Position numbers and translations under genes: made by a program. From Micromonospora sp. WMMD882 (GTDB lineage Bacteria > Actinomycetota > Actinomycetes > Mycobacteriales > Micromonosporaceae), in contig NZ_CP114903.1 of assembly GCF_027497255.1 (NCBI RefSeq), positions 5,208,001 to 5,272,000 on the forward strand: 64,000 bases of DNA, read 5' to 3'. Position 1 is the stretch's first letter; the number at the start of each line of letters is the position of its first letter. Of the stretch, positions 7,930-17,329 are shown in pieces. A model generated the notes under the pieces. The model worked only from the letters and a program-made list of their open reading frames with translations. It was not told the DNA's origin and did not search any database.

Positions 7930-9204
7930 ATGGTGATCCGCAAGGACCGGCGACGACGGGTGGTCGGCGTGGTCGCCGTGCTGCTCGTGGCCGGGCTGGC
8001 CGGGGCCACGGTCCACCGGGTGCTCGCCCCGGCCGAGGTGGTCACCGTCGCGCGCGGGGAGCTACCCGCGGTGGCGTCCCCGGCCAGCGGGCCGATCGGC
8101 CGGTTCGCCACCGCCCCGCTGCTCGTCGACGGGCGGCTGCGGGTGTACGCCACCACCCGGCAGGTCTGGGCGGACGCGCCGGTCGACGACCGCCAACGCA
8201 ACACCCCGTACTGGTCGTACCGGCGCTGGCCGGCGCAGCTCAGCGGGGTGGTGACCGGCGGGGCCACGGTGGTGAGCCGCTGGTCCGACGGCCAGTTGGT
8301 GGCGTTGCACGCGCACACCGGCCGGATCGCCTGGCGGGCCGCGGCGCCGGCCCCGCCGGACGGCTACACCGGGCGACGCACCGGCGCGTCGACCGTCTGG
8401 ACGCCGGTCGGGCTGCACACCGCGACCACCCCGGACGGACGGCCCGTGGTGGTGACCGTCGGCGACCGCCAGGCGCAGGGCAGCGAGCTCACCACCGGGC
8501 GGCGGCTCTGGCGGGTGGATCTCGACCCGGGCTGCCGTACCGCCATCGGCACCACCGTCACCGGCCGCCTCGCCACCCTGGACCGCTGCGCGGACGGCAC
8601 CGTCGTCGAGTTCCGGGACGCCGCCACGGGCGCGGTGGTCGAGCGCTGGCGTCCGCCGGGCGCGGCAGCGGCGTCGGTCGTCACGCCCACCGGATGCGCC
8701 ACCGCCCGTTCGGCCTGCGGCGGTCTGCGCGTCGCCGAGCCGGAGACCACCGGGGCGGACCCCGCCGACGGCCGGGGCTGGCTGGTCGACACCGGGTCGC
8801 CGGTCGCCGCCCCCGGCCTCGACCGGACCGGCGCGGTGCTCGCCGGGCCGGCCGGCGTGGCGGTGACCGCCGGCGTGGTCACCGGACGGTCCGCCCGCAC
8901 CGGCGACGAGCTGTGGCGGCGCACCGACCTGGGCCCCGGGGTCCGGGTGCTGGGCGCCCAGCCCGGCCGGGTGCACCTGCTCACCGAGGAGAAGGACCTG
9001 GTCACCCTGGACCCGGCGACCGGCGTGCTGCGGTCCCGGTTCCGGTTGACCGTCGGCCGGGACGGCACCGGCTGGACGCCCGGCCTCGCCTACGCGGCCG
9101 ACGGTTACCTGGCGGTGGAACGGCTCCGCACCCCGGTCGACGTCGGGGCCGACGACCACCGGTACTACCCGATGGCCGAGCCGGTGGTCCTCGCCGCGAC
9201 CTGA
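7930..9204 (+). CDS. Membrane-anchored PQQ-like beta-propeller protein
   Basis: 424 residues. A basic N-terminus (MVIRKDRRRR) is followed by one hydrophobic helix (VVGVVAVLLVAGLAGATV) acting as signal anchor; the remainder is extracytoplasmic. Repeated blades end in G..LW or G.I.W motifs (HTGRIAWRA, TTGRRLWRV, RTGDELWRR, LDPATGVL), the signature of PQQ-like and BamB-like propellers. No PQQ-binding Cys pair or dehydrogenase residues are evident, so a scaffolding or sensing role is likelier than an enzyme. GGCGGAGGT precedes the ATG by 7 nt; TAGGGT (7905-7910) may be its -10. A paralogue of similar design lies at 17330-18808. Confidence 0.8.
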   Translation: MVIRKDRRRRVVGVVAVLLVAGLAGATVHRVLAPAEVVTVARGELPAVASPASGPIGRFATAPLLVDGRLRVYATTRQVWADAPVDDRQRNTPYWSYRRWPAQLSGVVTGGATVVSRWSDGQLVALHAHTGRIAWRAAAPAPPDGYTGRRTGASTVWTPVGLHTATTPDGRPVVVTVGDRQAQGSELTTGRRLWRVDLDPGCRTAIGTTVTGRLATLDRCADGTVVEFRDAATGAVVERWRPPGAAAASVVTPTGCATARSACGGLRVAEPETTGADPADGRGWLVDTGSPVAAPGLDRTGAVLAGPAGVAVTAGVVTGRSARTGDELWRRTDLGPGVRVLGAQPGRVHLLTEEKDLVTLDPATGVLRSRFRLTVGRDGTGWTPGLAYAADGYLAVERLRTPVDVGADDHRYYPMAEPVVLAAT

Positions 9205-9226
9205 CCGCCGGCGCGCCGCGCGGCGG
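9205..9226. terminator. Hairpin between convergent genes
   Basis: CCGCCG (9205-9210) pairs with CGGCGG (9221-9226) around a GC-rich loop, directly after the propeller gene stop and before the aminotransferase stop (genes converge). Moderate support because such GC stems are common by chance here. Confidence 0.35.
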
Positions 9227-9259
9227 CGGCCAGGTCGACGCGGGCGAGCCGGCCGGCGG

Positions 9260-10363
9260 TCAGGCCAGCACGGCGTCGGCCGCCGCCAGGAACGCGTCGT
9301 TCTCGGCCGGGGCGCCGATGGTGACCCGCACCCCGTCACCGGCGAACGGCCGGACGATCACCCCGCGCGCCTCGCACGCCTGCCCGAACGCCACCGACCG
9401 GTCGCCCAGCGGCAGCCAGACGAAGTTGGCCTGACTGGTCGGCACGTCCGGGACGTGCTTGCGCAGCGCCTCGGTGACCCGGTCCCGCTCGGCGACCACC
9501 AGGGCGCACCGGCGTTCCATCTCCTCGGCCTGGGCGAGCGCGGCCAACGCGCCGGCCTGCGCGGCGGCGCTGGCCGAGAAGGGGGTCACCACCTTGCGGA
9601 TCGCGGCGGCCACCACCGGCTGGGCGACCAGGAAACCGATCCGCAGCCCGGCCAGGCCCCACGCCTTCGAGAGGGTACGCAGCACCACCACGTTCGGCCG
9701 GTCGGCGAGCGTGAGCCCGTCCGGCACGTCGGGGTCGGTGACGAACTCCCGGTACGCCTCGTCGATCACCACGAGCACGTCGTCCGGCACGGTGTCCAGG
9801 AAGCGTTCCAGCTCGGCCCGACGCAGGAACGTGCCGGTGGGGTTGTTCGGGTTGCAGACCAGGATCATCCGGGTCCGGTCGGTCACCGCCGCGGCCATCG
9901 CGGCCAGGTCGTGCCCGTGGTCCGGGCCGTTGGGCACCCGCACGCTGGTCGCCCCGCTGGTCGCCGCGATGATCGGGTACGCCTCGAAGGAGCGCCACGA
10001 GTAGACCAGCTCGTCCCCGGGCAGGCAGGTGGCCCGGACCAGGTGCTCGGCCAACGCCACCGACCCGCAGCCGGTGGCGACCCGCTCCGGGTCCACGCCG
10101 TACCGCTCGGCCAGGGCGGCGCGCAGCGCGACCACGCCCATGTCCGGATACCGGTGCGCCCCGGCGGCGGCCTCGGCGACCGCCTCCACCACGCCGGGCA
10201 GCGGCCCGTACGGCACCTCGTTGCTGGCCAATTTGACGGCCTCCGGGATGCCCAGCTCGCGGGCCAGGTCGGCGGGGCTGCGGCCGGGCACGTAGTTGGG
10301 CAGCGCGTCGAGGTCGGCGCGGGTGAGCCGCAGGGGCGGCTGCTGACGTCCGGTGTCGGTCAT
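9260..10363 (-). CDS. HisC/Pat-type PLP-dependent aminotransferase
   Basis: Fold-type I aminotransferase of 367 residues related to histidinol-phosphate aminotransferase. Visible motifs are ASNEVPYGP, the CNPNNPTGT loop, VVIDEAYREF and the PLP lysine in RTLSKAWGLAGLRIGF. In actinomycetes one copy usually sits in the his operon, whereas second copies often transaminate aromatic amino acids. No his genes are here, while hmgA, fahA and hpd flank it, so tyrosine/phenylalanine to the aryl-pyruvate is the favoured role (inference). Its ATG overlaps the stop of the RDD gene by four bases (10360-10363), so both are one operon. Confidence 0.88.
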   Translation of the reverse strand: MTDTGRQQPPLRLTRADLDALPNYVPGRSPADLARELGIPEAVKLASNEVPYGPLPGVVEAVAEAAAGAHRYPDMGVVALRAALAERYGVDPERVATGCGSVALAEHLVRATCLPGDELVYSWRSFEAYPIIAATSGATSVRVPNGPDHGHDLAAMAAAVTDRTRMILVCNPNNPTGTFLRRAELERFLDTVPDDVLVVIDEAYREFVTDPDVPDGLTLADRPNVVVLRTLSKAWGLAGLRIGFLVAQPVVAAAIRKVVTPFSASAAAQAGALAALAQAEEMERRCALVVAERDRVTEALRKHVPDVPTSQANFVWLPLGDRSVAFGQACEARGVIVRPFAGDGVRVTIGAPAENDAFLAAADAVLA

Positions 10364-11610
10364 TCGGATTCTCCCGGGGGGCGGGCACGGTCGTGCGGTT
10401 CTTCGCGGGCGGGGGTGGTGACGCGCGGCACCTGGACCACGACGGTCTGGGCGCGCTTGTCGTGCAGGGCCTGACGCATCGGCTGGTCGAACAGGGGCGA
10501 GAGCGCGTCGATCAACTGGAGCAGCAGACCGAGGCCGCAGCAGTACCAGAGCAGGGTGGGTAGACCGAGGGTGTTCCAGCGGCGGAACGAGCGCCCGAAG
10601 CCGAGCGGCTGGTCACCGGCGAGCGGCACCGCCCGGATCCCCATCACCCGCTTGCCGAAGGTCTGCCCGCCGTTGGCCATCGCCGGCACCTCGTAGGCGA
10701 ACCACAGGGCGGTGGCGAGCAGCAGGATCACCACCTGGAGGCTGCCCGCCTGGTCACTGGGCTGCGGCAGTGGCTCGGTCGGGTTGGCCGTGCCACTGGA
10801 CCAGCGGGCGGCGATCTCGCGCCAGACCGGCGACATCTCCTTGGCGAACTGCCAGACGAACCAGCCGTTCACCACCGCGTTCAGCACGAAGACGATGCCG
10901 AAGTCGATCAGGCGGGCCAGGAAGCGCGCCCCGTACCCGGCCAGTGGCAGACCGTGCGGGCGCGGCGGCGGGGCCGGATGCCCGCCGTACGGCCAGCCCG
11001 GCGGGTACCCGGGCGGCGCGGCATACCCGGGGGGCGGCGGCCCGTACCCGGGCGGTGGCTGCTGTCCGGGTGGTGGCTGCTGTCCGGGTGGCTGCCCGTA
11101 CCCGGGCGGGGGTTGCTGTCCGGGTGGGAACTGCTGTCCGGGTGGATGTTGAAGTGGGCCGCCCGACGGCCAGCCGGGGCCGGGCTGGCCGCCCGCCCCG
11201 GGACCCCAGCCGGGCTGACCCGCGCCGGGCTGACCCCAGCCGGGGTGGGTCGGGCCGGGCTGACCCGCGCCGGGGTGGCCCGCGCCGGGGTGGCCCCAGC
11301 CGGGGTGGGTCGGGCCGGGCGGGGGCGGGGCGCCGTACCCGGGACCGGGGGCCGGCGAGGTCGGGCCCGGCAGGCCGGTGGCGCCGGGAGTGGCGGCCCC
11401 GGACACCGGCGTGCCCTGCTGCGTCGCGCCACCGGCCGCGGCCCCCGAGGTCGGGGAGTCGGTGGGGGAGGGCGGCGGCTCGGCCGGCGGCGGCCCGTCC
11501 GGCGGGGTGGCGTCGGCCGGTATCGGCGCGCCGATCCACCCCCCGCCGTCCCACCAACGCTGGGTCTCGGGGTCGGCAGGGTCGACGTACCAGCCGGGTT
11601 GCACGCTCAC
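10360..11610 (-). CDS. DUF2510 - proline/glycine-rich - RDD membrane protein
   Basis: 416 residues in three parts. Residues 1-26 (GWYVDPADPETQRWWDG) form a DUF2510 motif. Residues about 30-215 are a disordered Pro/Gly/Gln region with repeats such as PTHPGWGQPGAG and PPGQQPPPGYG. Residues about 220-390 form an RDD domain (ARFLARLIDFGIVFVLNAVV, then FGKRVMGIRAVPL) with several membrane helices; RDD proteins include putative transporters. It is first in an operon with the aminotransferase (four-base overlap). The repeat tract is a likely hotspot for length variation between strains. Confidence 0.85.
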   Translation of the reverse strand: MSVQPGWYVDPADPETQRWWDGGGWIGAPIPADATPPDGPPPAEPPPSPTDSPTSGAAAGGATQQGTPVSGAATPGATGLPGPTSPAPGPGYGAPPPPGPTHPGWGHPGAGHPGAGQPGPTHPGWGQPGAGQPGWGPGAGGQPGPGWPSGGPLQHPPGQQFPPGQQPPPGYGQPPGQQPPPGQQPPPGYGPPPPGYAAPPGYPPGWPYGGHPAPPPRPHGLPLAGYGARFLARLIDFGIVFVLNAVVNGWFVWQFAKEMSPVWREIAARWSSGTANPTEPLPQPSDQAGSLQVVILLLATALWFAYEVPAMANGGQTFGKRVMGIRAVPLAGDQPLGFGRSFRRWNTLGLPTLLWYCCGLGLLLQLIDALSPLFDQPMRQALHDKRAQTVVVQVPRVTTPAREEPHDRARPPGESE

Positions 11611-11754
11611 GCAGCTACCTTAACGACGCCTTCCCCGCCGGCCCGCCCGCCGGCTGTCCGCACCGGCCACCGACACGCCCTGATTCGTACGCTTACACCA
11701 TCGAAGTCCCTTTTCAGGCCACCCGGGGCGACGTCCCGCCGTTCCCTGCGCCCC

Positions 11755-11794
11755 GCAAGATCGTGCTGTTCGTGGGCAGAATTGACGATCTTGC
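11755..11794 (-). terminator. 10-bp perfect inverted repeat after the cation exchanger gene
   Basis: GCAAGATCGT (11755-11764) and ACGATCTTGC (11785-11794) are perfect complements around a 20-nt loop. The hairpin lies 40 bases past the exchanger stop on the minus strand, so termination is the simplest reading; a dispersed intergenic repeat is another. Confidence 0.5.
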
Positions 11795-11833
11795 CCGCAG
11801 CGGCGGCGCGGCGCGAGCGGGTGGGATGGTTGG

Positions 11834-12886
11834 TCAGTCGGTTTCGACTGGTGCTTCGCCGAACACGGTGAAGCTGACCACCCAGTACGCGACGTAGAGG
11901 GCGAGCAGCACGAATCCGTGCCAGCGCCGCAGTCGGCGGGTGTAGAGGAAGTAGCCGGCGAGCGCGGTCATCCCGGTCAGCGCCGGGAGGTGCCAGGAGA
12001 GCACCTCGTCGTCGACGACGATGCTGCCACCGGCGAGCAGGATGATGCCGAGTTTGCCGGTCACTCCGAAGACGACACTGCCGATGACGTTGCCGATGCC
12101 GAGATCGGGGGCGCCGCGCCGGGTGGGCTCGACGGTCAGGAGCACGTCTTCGAGGGTGAGGACGAGGGTGGCGATGGTGGCCCCGAACAGGGCCCCCTGG
12201 ATCTCGAACCCCTCCAGGATGCCTTCCGTGCCGATGCTCGTCATCGTCGCGCCGACGACGAGGCCGACCAGCGCGACGACGGCCAGCCCGATCGCGGCCC
12301 AGCCGGAGAGCGGGCGGGCCCTGCCGAACGGCATCGTCGCGGCGAGGGGCGGACCGCCCGGGGGCGCGTCGGGCCGGTCACCAGCGCCGCCGAGCTTCCG
12401 GAGGGGCCCGTCACCAGCGCCGCCGAGCTTCCGGAGGGGCCGGTCACCGGCGCTGCGGAGTTCCCGGACGGTCACGTACCCGAGGAAGAGCGCGAACAGC
12501 AGCAGGAGCAGCACGCCGTACAGCGGGGTGAGGGGCCCGAACACGACGAAGGGGATCATCGCCAGCGGCGCGACTACGAACAGCGCGATGTACCGGCGCG
12601 GGATTTCCGTCCTGGTCGGCGAGATGATCGCGGCGAGCGCGAGCACCACTCCGATCATCGAGATCGACGTGCCGAACACGGTGCCGAGCGCGACGTCGCT
12701 GAGATCCTCGATGTTGAGCGCCACTCCGAAGGCGACGTCGTCGAACTCGATTCCGGTGAAGATGATCGCGAGCAGGAAGACGGAGACGCGCAGCCCGGAC
12801 GCGGCGCCGACGAGGTAGGAGATCAGTTTCTCCGCGCTGTAGATCAGGAGCGCGGCGCCGACGACGAAGAGGAGTATCGACGACAA
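11834..12886 (-). CDS. CaCA-type sodium/calcium (cation/proton) exchanger family protein
   Basis: 350-residue polytopic protein with about ten membrane helices in two homologous halves. The alpha repeats are seen at FTGIEFDDVAFG and LTLEDVLLTVE, the second followed by the family signature DLGIGNVIGSVVFG. In both halves the usual G-T-S-x-P-E element is altered (GIEFDD, LTLEDV), keeping acidic residues but losing proline. The central cytoplasmic loop carries an 11-residue repeat (GAGDRPLRKLG) encoded by 33-bp tandem repeats at 12377-12475. Ion specificity cannot be assigned. The gene lies downstream of hpd but is separated from it by a terminator. Confidence 0.82.
   Translation of the reverse strand: MSSILLFVVGAALLIYSAEKLISYLVGAASGLRVSVFLLAIIFTGIEFDDVAFGVALNIEDLSDVALGTVFGTSISMIGVVLALAAIISPTRTEIPRRYIALFVVAPLAMIPFVVFGPLTPLYGVLLLLLFALFLGYVTVRELRSAGDRPLRKLGGAGDGPLRKLGGAGDRPDAPPGGPPLAATMPFGRARPLSGWAAIGLAVVALVGLVVGATMTSIGTEGILEGFEIQGALFGATIATLVLTLEDVLLTVEPTRRGAPDLGIGNVIGSVVFGVTGKLGIILLAGGSIVVDDEVLSWHLPALTGMTALAGYFLYTRRLRRWHGFVLLALYVAYWVVSFTVFGEAPVETD
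12377..12475. repeat. 33-bp tandem repeats inside the exchanger gene
   Basis: Units begin at 12377, 12410 and 12443, the first two nearly identical and the third degenerate. The period is a multiple of three, so the reading frame is kept and the encoded loop gains 11 residues per copy. Confidence 0.85.
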
Positions 12887-12913
12887 GGTACCGGGCGCCC
12901 CTTTCCCACGGTG

Positions 12914-12950
12914 GTCGGCCAGGTGGACGCGCGGCGTTCACCTGGCCGAC
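12914..12950 (-). terminator. 12-bp perfect stem-loop downstream of hpd
   Basis: GTCGGCCAGGTG (12914-12925) pairs perfectly with CACCTGGCCGAC (12939-12950) around a 13-nt loop, about 125 bases after the hpd stop and just upstream of the exchanger gene on the same strand. Confidence 0.7.
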
Positions 12951-13075
12951 GACAGCCACTCGTCGGCTCGATGCATAATCGTTTCACATCGATACCGAAA
13001 GGGGCTAGCGCAGCGGAGCCTCAAATGCGCTGGGAAGGGTTTCCCTCGTATGGGAATTGCGCTATCCGGTACTGC

Positions 13076-14347
<1,272 letters not shown>

Positions 14348-14394
14348 TCAGCTCCGACCCTGGTCAGGTTGCACATTTGGTACGGTTCCCACCC

Positions 14395-14991
14395 GTGAGC
14401 ACTGGGCAGGATGTACAGCTCGACCGACTCGACGTCAGGCTCGTCGAGCTGCTCGCCGCCGAGCCACGGATCGGGGTGCTGGAGTGTTCCCGCCGGCTCG
14501 GCGTGGCCCGGGGCACCGTGCAGGCACGGCTGGACAAGCTGGTCGACCGGGGCGTGGTGACCGGGTTCGGGCCGGACATCTCCCCGGCCGCCATCGGGTT
14601 CGCGGTGACCTCGTTCGTCACCCTGGAGATCAGCCAGCGGCAGGGGCACGATCCGGTGACCGCGCATCTCGCCGCGATCCCCGAGGTGCTGGAGGCGCAC
14701 ACCATCACCGGCGCCAGTGACGTGCTCTGCCGCATCGTGGCCCGGTCGAACGCCGACCTCCAGCGGGTCATCGACCAGATCGTCGCGCACCCCGGGATCT
14801 CCCGGGCGTCGACGATCATCGCGTTGGCCGAGCAGCTTCCGTACCGGGTGCTGCCGCTGGTCCGCTCGGCGGTGACGGAAGGCCGGGAGCAGCCGGCGGC
14901 ACGGGAGCAGCCGGCGGCGGGAGCCCGGGAGCGGTCGGGGGTGGCACGGGAGCAGCCGGCGGGGCGGGAGCGTCCGGGTCGGCCCCGCTGA
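14395..14991 (+). CDS. Lrp/AsnC family regulator, probable regulator of hpd
   Basis: Residues about 8-60 form the AsnC helix-turn-helix (LDVRLVELLAAEPRIGVLE through GTVQARLDKLVDRGVVTGF) and residues 65-150 the RAM effector domain with TGASDVLCRIVARS. The family is normally about 150 residues; this one has 198 because of a repetitive Arg/Glu/Gln/Pro tail (several REQPA units). The tail-coding DNA overlaps the 3' end of the convergent ArsR gene by 176 bases. TACGGT at 14381-14386 lies 8 nt before the GTG, so the transcript may be leaderless. It shares a 113-base intergenic region with hpd, so control of hpd is likely. Confidence 0.88.
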   Translation: MSTGQDVQLDRLDVRLVELLAAEPRIGVLECSRRLGVARGTVQARLDKLVDRGVVTGFGPDISPAAIGFAVTSFVTLEISQRQGHDPVTAHLAAIPEVLEAHTITGASDVLCRIVARSNADLQRVIDQIVAHPGISRASTIIALAEQLPYRVLPLVRSAVTEGREQPAAREQPAAGARERSGVAREQPAGRERPGRPR

Positions 14992-15964
14992 GGGCGTCGC
15001 CGAGCGGGGTGCGGGTGTAGCGGACGTCGCGGCCGGCGCGGGTCCGGGTGACCAGGCCGGCGCCCCGCAGCACCGCCAGGTGGCCACCGACGCTGCCCAG
15101 CGGCAGGTCGAGCTGCCGGACGAGCTGACTGGTGGTGGCCGGGGCGGCCAGCGCCCGCAGCACCGTCGCCCGGGAGCGGCCGAGCAGCCGGTCCAGCGCG
15201 TCCGGCGGGCGGTCCGGCTCGGGCGGGCCGAGCAGGTCGGCCACGCCGGAGGCCGGGTACACCAGCGCGAACGGCCACGGCGGCTCGACATAGTTGATCA
15301 TCGTGCCGAACACGGTCGGCACGAACAGCAGCCCCCGGCCGCCCAGCGAGTACGTGCCCGGGTCCCGGTCGGCCACCACGATCGTGCCCAGCGGGCCACC
15401 CGGCTCCCAGCTCAGCCGGGGATCGAGGCCGGCGACCGCGGCGCCCCAGCCGTACGTGACCAGACGTCCGGCGCGCTGGACGAGGTCCCGTTCCAGGATG
15501 GTGCGCAGCCGGGGCCAGTCCGGCTCGACCAGGGTCGTCCAGACCGCCTCGATCGCGTCCGCCACCCGGTCCACCATGTCCGGCGCGGCGTAGATCCGCT
15601 GCGCGTACGCCGGCGGGGTGGGCAGCCCGGCCAGGTTGCGGGCCAGCTCGGCCCGGGCCTGCGCCAGCGGGGTGGCCCGGACCACGGCCAGCTCGTCGGC
15701 GAAGCTGCGCCCGACGCCGTCCGGCGGCGGCTGGACGAAGTCGGCGTTGTACCCGCGGCGGCGCAGCAGGGCCAGCAGCGCGCCCACCGCCGGCACGTGC
15801 CGGCGCAACCGTTCGTACGTCGGGCGGACCCGCGCCGTCCACGGGGCGAGCCCCGGCGGGCTGTGCTGCCCGGCGCACGCCCGCAGCGCCGACATCGCCT
15901 CGCCGAGCGGGGAGATGGCGTACCGGCTCGCCGCGATGTCCGCCGGGCTAACCTGAATGCGCAC
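14816..15964 (-). CDS. ArsR-type winged-helix regulator (DUF5937-like N-terminus)
   Basis: 382 residues. The N-terminal 240 residues, opening VRIQVSPADIAASRYAISPLGEA, resemble the DUF5937 region that accompanies some actinobacterial ArsR proteins. A winged helix follows (LLGRSRATVLRALAAPATTS, LDLPLGSVGGHLAVLRGAGL, RAGRDVRYTRT). The last 60 residues are a Pro/Ala-rich tail overlapping the convergent AsnC-family gene. GTG at 15964 is preferred because AAAGGTAGG precedes it; longer starts run through the promoter. It is divergent from an MFS exporter gene over 71 bases containing a perfect inverted repeat, so it likely represses itself and the exporter. No metal-binding Cys cluster is seen. Confidence 0.82.
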   Translation of the reverse strand: MRIQVSPADIAASRYAISPLGEAMSALRACAGQHSPPGLAPWTARVRPTYERLRRHVPAVGALLALLRRRGYNADFVQPPPDGVGRSFADELAVVRATPLAQARAELARNLAGLPTPPAYAQRIYAAPDMVDRVADAIEAVWTTLVEPDWPRLRTILERDLVQRAGRLVTYGWGAAVAGLDPRLSWEPGGPLGTIVVADRDPGTYSLGGRGLLFVPTVFGTMINYVEPPWPFALVYPASGVADLLGPPEPDRPPDALDRLLGRSRATVLRALAAPATTSQLVRQLDLPLGSVGGHLAVLRGAGLVTRTRAGRDVRYTRTPLGDALSGADPDAPAPPAAPVPPPTAPGLPPPAAPVPPAAPGLPSPPSGPAAAPGTEAARPTR

Positions 15965-15975
15965 GTCAGGCCCTA

Positions 15976-15997
15976 CCTTTCGGGTACGGACGAAAGG
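15976..15997. promoter_or_regulatory. Inverted-repeat operator between arsR-type and MFS genes
   Basis: CCTTTCG (15976-15982) and CGAAAGG (15991-15997) are perfect 7-bp arms around 8 nt. The dyad lies 12 nt from the regulator start and 38 nt from the MFS start, an ideal place for divergent repression by the adjacent winged-helix protein. Confidence 0.6.
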
Positions 15998-16035
15998 ATA
16001 GAACGTCCGGCGGAACCCGACCAGGATCACCGGTC

Positions 16036-17265
16036 GTGACCACTGCCCGCACCGCCCCGGCCCCCGAGCGGCCGGCCACCTTCCGGGACGTCTTCGCCGT
16101 CGCCGAGTTCCGGGCGCTCTTCGCCGGCTTCGGGATCTTCCTGATCGGCGAGACGGTCAAGATGCTCGCCCTGTCCGTGCTCGTCTACGAGCGCACCGGC
16201 TCCGGGCTGATCGCCGCGCTGGCGTACGTCACCGGCTTCCTGCCGTACGCGGTCGGTGGGGTGTTCCTGCTCGCCCTCGCCGACCGCTGGCCGCCGCGCG
16301 CCCTGATGGTCGGCTACGACCTGCTGCGGCTGGCCCTGGTGGTGGTGCTCGCCGCCGGCGTGCTACCCCCGGCCGGCATGCTCGGGCTGGTCTTCGTCGT
16401 CGGCCTGTTCGGGCCGGTCAGCAGCGCCGCCCGCACCGCCCTGCTGCCGGAGATCCTGCACGGCGACGCGTACGTGCTGGGCCGGTCGCTGTTCACCGTG
16501 CTCTCCGGCGGCACCCAGGTCGTCGGGTTCGCCGTCGGCGGGCTGCTGCTCGGCCTGGTCGGCCCGTACGGCGCGCTCTGGCTGACCGCCGTCACCTGCG
16601 CGATCTCCGCCCTGCTGATCCGGCTCGGCCTGCGTCGCCGGCCCCGCCGCGACCGTGGGTCGGCCGGCCCGGTCCGGGAGACCTGGCGGGGCAACCGGGA
16701 ACTGCTCGCCGACCGGCGGGTCCGGGGACTGCTGCTGGCCCAGTGGCTGCCCGGCTCGATGCTGGTCGGGGCCGAGGCGGTCGCCGTGCCGTACGCCGCC
16801 GAACTGGGTCCCGGGGCCAGCGCCGGCGTGCTGCTGATGGCCGGCGCGTTCGGGATGCTCCTCGGTGACCTGGTGGTGGGCCGGTTCGTCGCCCCCGCCG
16901 CCCGGGAACGGCTCGGCCCGTGGCTGGCGCTGCTGCTCGGCGTGCCGATGCTGGTGTTCCTGCTGCGACCCGGTCTGGCCGTCGCCGCCGTGCTGTTCGG
17001 GGTGGCCGCCGCCGGCTTCGCCTACCAGCTCGGTCTGGCCCGCCGGTTCCTCGACGCCGTCCCGCCGACCCGGCGCGGCCAGGCGTTCGGGCTGGTCAGC
17101 ACCGGACTGATGGCCACCCAGGGGCTCGCCGCGGCGGGCGCGGGCGCGCTCAGCGAGCTGACCGGCCCGGCCGTGGCGATGGCCGCCGCCGGCGTCGCCT
17201 CCCTCGCCTGCACCCTCCTGCTGTGGCGGGTGCTGAAGGCCGGGAAGGAGCCGCCCGGCAGGTAG
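16036..17265 (+). CDS. MFS transporter, drug-export type
   Basis: 409-residue, 12-helix major facilitator. Helix 1 starts after a short cytosolic N-terminus (FRDVFAVAEFRALFAGFGIF); the loop 2-3 motif appears as LALADRWPPRALMVGYD. A basic cytoplasmic loop (RRRPRRDRGS) separates the two six-helix halves. The N-terminal architecture (FRALFAG..G..) resembles the MFS group exporting macrolides or other toxic compounds. Divergent from an ArsR-type regulator with a shared operator, suggesting substrate-induced efflux; substrate unknown. GTG at 16036 is the first start after the operator. Confidence 0.86.
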   Translation: MTTARTAPAPERPATFRDVFAVAEFRALFAGFGIFLIGETVKMLALSVLVYERTGSGLIAALAYVTGFLPYAVGGVFLLALADRWPPRALMVGYDLLRLALVVVLAAGVLPPAGMLGLVFVVGLFGPVSSAARTALLPEILHGDAYVLGRSLFTVLSGGTQVVGFAVGGLLLGLVGPYGALWLTAVTCAISALLIRLGLRRRPRRDRGSAGPVRETWRGNRELLADRRVRGLLLAQWLPGSMLVGAEAVAVPYAAELGPGASAGVLLMAGAFGMLLGDLVVGRFVAPAARERLGPWLALLLGVPMLVFLLRPGLAVAAVLFGVAAAGFAYQLGLARRFLDAVPPTRRGQAFGLVSTGLMATQGLAAAGAGALSELTGPAVAMAAAGVASLACTLLLWRVLKAGKEPPGR

Positions 17266-17329
17266 CGGGGACGCGACACGGCCGTACGGGTGGCGCGGAA
17301 GCGGTGTGGATCTGGCTACGGTGTCCGGT

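Noticed and set aside
9260..10363. Assignment as the histidine-biosynthetic hisC
   Set aside because: No other his genes are present, and the position among tyrosine catabolic genes favours an aromatic aminotransferase, so the hisC symbol was withheld.
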